Position numbers and translations under genes: made by a program. The notes beneath the pieces are model-generated. The model did no database searches. It was given only the letters and a program-made list of their open reading frames with translations, and had not been told where the DNA came from. From JAHECQ01 sp047638695 (GTDB lineage Bacteria; Actinomycetota; Acidimicrobiia; Acidimicrobiales; SZUA-35), in the NCBI GenBank assembly GCA_047638695.1, contig JBLINY010000007.1, positions 1-64,000 of the forward strand: a stretch of 64,000 nt of DNA. The letters run 5' to 3'. Shown here piece by piece: positions 58,473 to 64,000 of this stretch (positions within the stretch are counted from its first letter, which is position 1; each line of letters begins with the position of its first letter).

Positions 58473-59231
58473 GTGAGCCTCGCCTGGTCAATGGAGTGGA
58501 CGATCGTTGGCGATCGGCAGCCGGTCCTGACCGCTGGCCCCGACGTCCGATTCGAACTTGTCGGCCTCGACCCGGTCGCCATCGCAACGGCCCGCGGCTG
58601 GGAGGCTGGCCAAGAGATCGATGCGTTCTTAGGGGGCAGCGTCGGCGAACTACGCGACCTTTTGGTGGGTGTCGGCGCCATTCGGCCCCGGATTGCCGGT
58701 CTCACCGCGGTGGCCCTCGTGGCCGACGGCGCTGTCGGCGACCTGGTGGCCGCGCTGAATGCCCGAGGAACAACCGTCGTACACGCCAAGGCCGACCCGA
58801 GGTCAGAAAGAATCACAACGGAGCTGACGCTCGTTGTCCGAAGGGGCCCGTCGTGGCCCACCGGTGGCCCCGGGGTGCACCTCGGCATCGATCTCTCGCA
58901 TCACCACACTTTGGTACTTGGCCCACTGGTGGTACCTGGCGTCACTTCGTGTTTGGACTGTCTCGAGCGTCACATCGAACGACGCTGGGGCTCCGATGAC
59001 GCGCCGGCTGAGCCGGCCATGCTGCGTTGGTCATCGTTGGTCGCTGAACTGGTCACGATCCAGCTCGAACTGATAGGCCGCGGCCGGTCGCCGCTCGTCA
59101 ACGCGACGGCCAGTTGGAATCTGTCGACGGCCGAGTCGGAACGCCACGACCTTTTGCGAGCCCCCGATTGCGGCGGCCCATGCCGTGCCCCATCGGTGGA
59201 CAAAATCCACCTACCATGGCTCCAGCCATGA
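58473..59231 (+). CDS. TOMM cyclodehydratase partner (C-protein/ThiF-like)
   Basis: 252 residues from GTG 58473; ATG 58491 (MEWTIV) is an alternative. The middle is LVLGPLVVPGVTSCLDCLERH, the zinc-type CxxC of TOMM C-proteins, with a second pair in PDCGGPCRAP near the C-terminus. The N-terminal 75 residues (QPVLTAGPDVRFELVGLDPV) may be a leader-binding domain. Such proteins present the precursor peptide to YcaO, and YcaO is two genes downstream. Its stop overlaps the next start in ATGA. Confidence 0.75.
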   Translation: MSLAWSMEWTIVGDRQPVLTAGPDVRFELVGLDPVAIATARGWEAGQEIDAFLGGSVGELRDLLVGVGAIRPRIAGLTAVALVADGAVGDLVAALNARGTTVVHAKADPRSERITTELTLVVRRGPSWPTGGPGVHLGIDLSHHHTLVLGPLVVPGVTSCLDCLERHIERRWGSDDAPAEPAMLRWSSLVAELVTIQLELIGRGRSPLVNATASWNLSTAESERHDLLRAPDCGGPCRAPSVDKIHLPWLQP

Positions 59232-59953
59232 GCGCACTTAAGCCGCTCGAGACCCGCTACGACGTCAGCGGTGAGGGCCCCTTGACGGTCGCAACGCCTT
59301 CCTGCTGCTGCTGTTGCTGCTGTCTCGGCACCGCCACAGGTGTGATTACCTTCTCGGCTCGTCAGGTAAGCAACGAACAAAACCTGCATAAGGGCCACTG
59401 GCTGGGAGCGCTCATCGCTGCCTTGGCGTTTCCCTTGGCGATCGGGCCCATGATCGCGTTTTACAACGTCGCGCCGAGCAGCGATGTGGGTGACGTCTTG
59501 CTGTGGGCCGTCGGGTTCTGTGTGGCCGTCGGCGTCTACGCGGCCGGCCACCACATTGCTGGCAGCCCCAACACGGCGAAGGCCTTTGCCGTTCCAACAA
59601 AGCTCTTGATCGTCGCCGCGGTGGCAGTCGTGGTCGAATTCTTCGCCGTCCTGTTCACCCTCGCCATCGGGGAGCTTGCCATCGTGCCGCTCTTGGTTTG
59701 GCTAGCGGTGAAGGCTGCCGACAGCGTGTCGCCACGCGCCAAGAACGATTCAATCGACCTTGCTCCCTACATCCCAGCCGTTGGTTTCGGGGGCCCGGGC
59801 CCGCCGATGCCCGGCGCACAAGTGCAGCAACAACCGCCGCCCCACGCGCCACCGGCACCTCCGAGCGCCCTTCAGACTCCGCCGGCCGTTCCCCAGGCCC
59901 CGCCACAGCTTCGCAACGATCAATTGCCGCCGGACTTCCCCGGTTCGACCTGA
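59228..59953 (+). CDS. Multi-pass membrane protein with an N-terminal seven-cysteine tract; candidate TOMM substrate
   Basis: 241 residues from ATG 59228. Residues 1-25 (MSALKPLETRYDVSGEGPLT, then VATPS) look like a leader. Cys26-Cys32 are seven consecutive cysteines, followed by LGTATGVITFSARQ. Then come about four transmembrane segments (residues 57-79, 88-110, 120-140, 143-160) and a Pro/Gln-rich C-terminal tail of about 60 residues. Runs of cysteine are the hallmark of azoline precursors such as streptolysin S. Position between cyclodehydratase genes, coupled by ATGA, supports a substrate role. The domain itself is not known to me. Confidence 0.7.
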   Translation: MSALKPLETRYDVSGEGPLTVATPSCCCCCCCLGTATGVITFSARQVSNEQNLHKGHWLGALIAALAFPLAIGPMIAFYNVAPSSDVGDVLLWAVGFCVAVGVYAAGHHIAGSPNTAKAFAVPTKLLIVAAVAVVVEFFAVLFTLAIGELAIVPLLVWLAVKAADSVSPRAKNDSIDLAPYIPAVGFGGPGPPMPGAQVQQQPPPHAPPAPPSALQTPPAVPQAPPQLRNDQLPPDFPGST

Positions 59954-59963
59954 TCGGTCCCCT

Positions 59964-61225
59964 CTGAACGCCTCCGTCCAGCTGAAACGAGCCACCGGTC
60001 ATCGCCATGGAATCGTCGCCCGCCCCCAGCGCATTCCGCTGGGTGCAGCCGATCCAACGGCTGTGTTCCACGCCACCGTCGCTGACGATGGCGGCACCGC
60101 TCGAACACAGAGCGCGCCGGCCGAACGCCTGCGCGGCGCAGGTGGCGGAGTTGGCCGAACACCGGAACAAGCCGACCTTGCAGCGACAGCTCAAGCGCTC
60201 GAGCGTTACGCGGCCAGCATTGTCGAGCTCGAGATGCGCACGGCTGCATCACTAGAGGCCCATGCCGCGACCGTCCTCAACCTCGACCAGTGGACGCTCC
60301 ATTCAGACTCGCAGCGCTCCAACCCAACCTTCCCCGACTCCGAGGCCTACCCCGATGCCCCCCGTTATGCCGCGGCGCGCTCGACCATCGACAACGAGAT
60401 CGTTTGGGTGCCGGCCGGGCTCGTTGCCCTTCGACGCGACTACGGCACGTTGGCGACCTCGTCGGGTCTAGCAGCCGACTTCTCACTGGTGAAGGCGCTC
60501 CTACGGGCCGTTCAGGAGCTGGTTGAACGGGACGCCTACGTGACCTCCTGGTTGCACGGCATTGCTCCGCCGCAAATCATCACCCCGAGGCTCAACGATG
60601 AAGTGGCGCCGCTAGGCGGTTCTCTCCGAGTACTCGACCTTACGCCGACGTACAGCCCGCACCCGGTCGCATGCGTTGCCGGTTCACTTCTCCTCCGCGG
60701 CCGACGTCGGAATTCATTGGGGCTCGCCTGCCGGGCTGACTGGGATGACGCAGTTGAGAAGGCCTACCTCGAGTTCGTTCAGGGCTCGATGTTCGTCGGG
60801 CACCAACTGGCTCGCTTCCCCGGACTCGAACAGCTCGCTCCCACCACGTGCACCGGATTCGACGAACACGCGGTGTTCTGGACCGTCCACGATCTCCGCA
60901 GGCAAGACCTCCCGCTGCATCAAGGAGTAGTCAAAGAGCGTCGCCACCCGGACCTCAGCCGGTCGACGTCGCCCAGGAGCTCGAGCAGCTCACGACGGCC
61001 CTGTCCGATGCCGCGATTCACACGTTCTACCGGCTACTGCCAGCGGCTGGGCTCGACCAGATCGGTCTTCGGGTGGTCCGGGCGCTTTCACCCGACCTCG
61101 TACCTCTCCATCACGACCACAACTGGCCGTTCTTGGGAGGCACATCGTCTGATCTGGGGCGACGCTATCCAAACGCCGTCAGTCTCACCGGGTTCCCGAG
61201 CCCCTACCCGCACGCCCTCGGATGA
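59964..61225 (+). CDS. YcaO-domain azoline synthetase (frameshift near 60.93 kb)
   Basis: Starts in frame near CTG 59964 (NASVQLKRA); no ATG/GTG/TTG precedes it, so the start is uncertain. RIPLGAADPTAVFHATVAD and RAVQELVERDAYVTSWL carry the YcaO ATP-binding E-x-x-ERD motif. After FDEHAVFWTVHDLRRQDLP the frame is lost. The true C-terminal half continues in another frame (VDVAQELEQLTTALSD, GLRVVRALSPDLVPLHHDH) and ends GFPSPYPHALG with the Pro-x-Pro-x-Pro tail of azoline-forming YcaO. A single base lost between 60905 and 60955 explains it. The stop overlaps SagB in ATGA, which supports the second frame. Confidence 0.72.
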
Positions 61226-61953
61226 CCGACTCTCGTGGGTTTCATCGTTTCGTCGAGAGCTCGAAGCTCACGGCACTGAACATCGACGGCTTCATCGCCC
61301 AATCAAAGCGGTTCGACACCGACGAGACCTCGCTCTCGATCTTCGATCAGCCTGGCCCTGACCAGGCCTTGCCGGCAGTCGAGGATCGTTTTCAGCAGGT
61401 GCTCGAGGCTCACGCCAGTATGCGCGTGTTCAACGATCGTCCCATCCCCACTCGTTCGTTGGCAGAAGTCTTCGCTGCCGCCGGTGTCGGGGCTGCGAAT
61501 CGCCCGTTGGTACCGTCGGCAGGCGGCCTTGATCCACTCGCCATCTATGCCGTTGTCCGTCGTGGCGAGGGCGACCTCGACGCAAAGGTGGTTCGTTACG
61601 TTCACCGAGAACATCGAGTGGCGGTCGTCGGCGAAGCCCCCGCCGTCGACGAGTGCCGCCGCATCTTCAACCTCGATTGCAACGGCACGCCGGCCGTGCT
61701 TCTCGTCGTCCTCGCTGACCCCACGCCCACGCTCGCGAAGTACGGCGAACGAGGAGGACGCTTCTTGCTGCAACAGTCAGGACATGCACTTCAGAACGTT
61801 GGCCTACGCCTAGCCCAGAGCCAGCACCGACGGCGGGGCGCCACCATGCACGGCTATCTCGTTGGCGGCGTGCTGGACGAGGTCCGCGAAACACTCGGGG
61901 TCGCACACACCCGTGCGATCTACTTGGGGTGCCACGCCATCGGCGTTACCTAG
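61222..61953 (+). CDS. SagB-like FMN-dependent azoline dehydrogenase
   Basis: 243 residues from ATG 61222. Nitroreductase/SagB fold: EAHASMRVFNDRPIPTRSLAE, AGGLDPLAIYAVVRRGEGDL, VRYVHREHRVAVV and LLQQSGHALQNVGLRLAQ, ending AIYLGCHAIG. In streptolysin-type systems SagB oxidises azolines to azoles with FMN. Coupled to YcaO by an ATGA overlap. It has a single domain; no fusion partner is present. Confidence 0.78.
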   Translation: MTDSRGFHRFVESSKLTALNIDGFIAQSKRFDTDETSLSIFDQPGPDQALPAVEDRFQQVLEAHASMRVFNDRPIPTRSLAEVFAAAGVGAANRPLVPSAGGLDPLAIYAVVRRGEGDLDAKVVRYVHREHRVAVVGEAPAVDECRRIFNLDCNGTPAVLLVVLADPTPTLAKYGERGGRFLLQQSGHALQNVGLRLAQSQHRRRGATMHGYLVGGVLDEVRETLGVAHTRAIYLGCHAIGVT

Positions 61954-62047
61954 CGGCGAGCTCAAAGAAGCGATCGGCTAGGCCTGGCGTGCACTTCATC
62001 GGTAGTTTTGGACTAAACGGTCCTGTCCCGGGGGCCGAAGATCGGGC

Positions 62048-64000
62048 GTGGTGGAGTTCCAGCTACTCGGACCTCTCAGGGTCAGCGAAGGCGGTCACAA
62101 CATAGATGCCGGAGGGGCGAAGCAGCAGCGCGTGCTGGCTGCTTTGCTGATGGCCCGCGGTTCAGTTGTATCAACCGATCGCCTCGTCGACCTGGTGTGG
62201 GGAGATTCGGCGCCTTCAAAGCCGAACCTAACCCTGCGATCGTACATCTCGCATCTCCGGCGAGTGCTCGAACCCGGACGAGGGGCAGGCGACCGGGCCC
62301 GAATGCTCGTCACCCAAGCGCCCGGGTACGCCCTCCAGATCGAGGCGGTCCAGGTCGACGTCGTGCGCTTCGAGCTGGCGTGCGACCAGGCGCGGGATGA
62401 TCTCGACCGGGGACGGCTGGCCGACGCCCTTCAAAATGTTGGCCAGGGCCTTGTTCTGTGGCGCAGCGATCAGGTCGGCGACGGAACACTCGACTCGGAC
62501 GACCCTGACGTCATCCGGCTAGCCAGCCTGCGCGCTTCAGCGCTCGAACTCGAACTCGAACTCGAACTGCTGTTGCAATTGGGCCGCAACAGCGAGGCGA
62601 TTCCGTCGCTTGAAGCTTGGCTGGCCGCCGATCCACTTCGCGAAGGGCTACGAGGCCTCTTAATGTTGGCCCTCTACCGGTCCGGCCGAAAAGCTGACGC
62701 ACTGTCCAGCTACAAGGTGGCCCGAGATGTCAGCGTCGGGCAGCTCGGTCTCGATCCAGGCCACGCTCTGCGCGAACTCGAACATCACATCCTCACCGAT
62801 GACCCATCGTTGGCTTGGGAAGCTCCGCCCAGGCCGACAACCATCGGCTCTGCCCGTGCCCCCGATCAGCGTGTCATCGAGCCACCGATAGGCCGCGAGA
62901 GAATTGCCGAGCTCCTGCGGTCTGCACTTGAACAGGGCATCGGCGGCACAGCACGGCTGGCCGCCCTCATTGGTGAACCCGGTATCGGCAAAACCACGTT
63001 GCTGAGCCATGTCTCCGTCGTCGCTCGGCAGCTGGGCTACACGGTGGCTCTCGGCCGTTGCTACGAGACGGGCTACGGGGCAACCCTGCGGCCCTGGGCA
63101 ACAGTGCTCGAGGAGCTCACCGAGCACTTGAGCACCGAAGAGTTGGATCGGGCTGTCGCCGGCAGAGCCAGCGTCGTTGGCCACATCGTCCCCTCGATCG
63201 CCAGTCGCCTGGGCGCCGAAGTCGATCATTCGCCCGACCAGCACACCGTCTTCGACGCGGTGACTCAGCTGCTTCGAAGGCTGGCCGACCGGAGTCCGCT
63301 GCTTCTGGCCTTCGAAGATCTCCACTGGGCCGACCTCATATCAGTGCAGCTTCTCAACTTCGTTTTCGCCGAGATGTCGACCAGCCGCATGCTGGTGGCG
63401 ACGACCTGGCGCGATACCGAGCAACCGCCAGCCGAGATCGTGTCTGGTCTGGCTGACTTAGCCCGCACTGCTGACGATCTACGCATGGCCATCCCAGGCC
63501 TTGCCGTTCACGATGCCGAGATGTTGTACGGCCAACAGTTCGGAGAAGATCTCGATCCGGCTCTGGCTCGCGCCGTCGTGCAGCAAACGGCAGGCAATCC
63601 GCTCTTCTTGAAGGAACTGCTTCGAACGCTGGCCGATACGGGCGAGGTTCGCACCACCGACACCATCAGAGATGTCCTGACGCGCCGCATTGACCGCCTC
63701 CCACCAGGCTCAGAAGCTGCCCTGACCATCGGTGCGCTCTGCCCAAACGGTTTCAACGAGCAACTCATCGCGACGGTCACAGCAGTTCCGTTTCGCCCAT
63801 GCCGTTATCGCCGACACCCTGGCCGGGGGGGTTGTCCAGCCCACGCAGGTCGCGACTGCACGTGTCTATTGGTGATGCCCTCGAAACGCACAATGTTGCA
63901 ACCGCAACACTTGCCCATCACTTTCTGCGAGGCGCTCGCGCTGGCAGCGGCCATCGAGCCGCCGAGTACTCTCATAGAGCGGCGGGTGAGAGCCTTCGAC
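62048..64000 (+). CDS. BTAD (SARP-like) regulator with AAA ATPase domain, C-terminus beyond window
   Basis: Starts at tandem GTGs (62048/62051): VEFQLLGPLRVSEGGHNI, an OmpR-type winged helix (residues 1-100) with LTLRSYISHLRRVL. A bacterial transcriptional activation domain follows (LEAWLAADPLREGLRGLL, VSVGQLGLDPGHALREL). The ATPase has Walker A LIGEPGIGKTTLL and LLAFEDLHWADLIS. A G7 run at 63827-63833 has one extra G: the frame ending VYW-stop is replaced by LSSPRRSRLHVSIGDALE and on to the edge. As an AfsR/SARP-type regulator 95 bp downstream of sagB, it probably controls the TOMM locus. Confidence 0.78.
   Translation, partial: MVEFQLLGPLRVSEGGHNIDAGGAKQQRVLAALLMARGSVVSTDRLVDLVWGDSAPSKPNLTLRSYISHLRRVLEPGRGAGDRARMLVTQAPGYALQIEAVQVDVVRFELACDQARDDLDRGRLADALQNVGQGLVLWRSDQVGDGTLDSDDPDVIRLASLRASALELELELELLLQLGRNSEAIPSLEAWLAADPLREGLRGLLMLALYRSGRKADALSSYKVARDVSVGQLGLDPGHALRELEHHILTDDPSLAWEAPPRPTTIGSARAPDQRVIEPPIGRERIAELLRSALEQGIGGTARLAALIGEPGIGKTTLLSHVSVVARQLGYTVALGRCYETGYGATLRPWATVLEELTEHLSTEELDRAVAGRASVVGHIVPSIASRLGAEVDHSPDQHTVFDAVTQLLRRLADRSPLLLAFEDLHWADLISVQLLNFVFAEMSTSRMLVATTWRDTEQPPAEIVSGLADLARTADDLRMAIPGLAVHDAEMLYGQQFGEDLDPALARAVVQQTAGNPLFLKELLRTLADTGEVRTTDTIRDVLTRRIDRLPPGSEAALTIGALCPNGFNEQLIATVTAVPFRPCRYRRHPGRGGCPAHAGRDCTCLLVMPSKRTMLQPQHLPITFCEALALAAAIEPPSTLIERRVRAFD

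Noticed and set aside
59228..59953. Reading the seven-cysteine protein as a metal-binding or palmitoylated membrane protein unrelated to its neighbours
   Set aside because: Not excluded, but less likely given ATGA coupling to the cyclodehydratase partner and the YcaO and SagB genes after it.
1..64000. tRNA, rRNA, insertion sequences, prophage or integrase genes
   Set aside because: None could be recognised; no transposase, integrase or T-loop-like sequences were seen.

Overview
The window looks like a high-GC actinomycete chromosome, most likely an aquatic relative of class Acidimicrobiia. Supporting evidence: actinobacterial LexA boxes of the TCGAAC-N4-GTTCGA type, a chiZ-nrdR pair as in mycobacteria, a CarD-type regulator, a DUF3039 protein, an F420-type LLM oxidoreductase, actinobacterial DapC and DapD, a class II (B12) ribonucleotide reductase, and secreted proteins with DUF4214 repeats. 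The placement is an inference; no rRNA or tRNA gene was found.

Layout. 1-9.4 kb: acyl-CoA dehydrogenase (cut by the left edge), class III aminotransferase, a degenerate beta-lactamase-fold protein, carD, RDD membrane proteins, galE, and a minus-strand set (thioredoxin-like, DUF3039, lipoprotein, rbsK) divergent from a peroxiredoxin whose catalytic cysteine codon is TGA. 9.4-15.4 kb: folate and M20 enzymes, secreted proteins and a broken CAP/DUF4214 gene. 15.5-26 kb: nucleotide and SOS module (nrdJ with NrdR-like boxes, an unexplained structured element, a RibD-like reductase, a lytic transglycosylase, nrdR, a ChiZ-like LysM protein under four LexA boxes, an ECF42-type sigma factor with its DGPF partner, dapD, lexA). 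26-35.5 kb: ferritin-like protein, hrpB, a frameshifted PPDK-domain lipoprotein, dapE, and a DUF4214/sugar dehydrogenase protein. 35.5-42.7 kb: a compact minus-strand run (ino1, alpha/beta hydrolase, APH-like, miaA, dapF, hflX, dapC). 42.7-49.8 kb: LysR, GNAT, an SLC13-type permease, a GNAT pseudogene, a methyltransferase and miaB. 49.8-57 kb: ROK kinase, zwf and gnd in one overlapping operon, a HAD-VOC fusion, a CBS-less IMPDH-family protein and recA under a LexA box. 58.4-64 kb: a RiPP-type locus.

The most notable system is the 58473-61953 locus. A cyclodehydratase partner protein, a multi-pass membrane protein whose N-terminal segment carries seven consecutive cysteines, a YcaO enzyme and a SagB-like dehydrogenase are coupled by ATGA overlaps and followed by a BTAD-type regulator. 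This suggests a thiazole/oxazole-modified product in which the substrate is part of a membrane protein. The second strong candidate is the selenocysteine peroxiredoxin at 8120-8581, with a stem-loop around the TGA.

Two genome-scale patterns recur. Short tandem repeats (15-30 bp units) sit at gene boundaries in nine places, five of them spanning stop codons. Several genes carry single-base shifts, in-frame stops or internal deletions (13.7 kb, 30.86 kb, 45.9 kb, 60.9 kb, 63.8 kb). The single-base cases could be sequence errors and should be checked against reads. All four late diaminopimelate-pathway genes (dapD, dapE, dapC, dapF) are present but dispersed.
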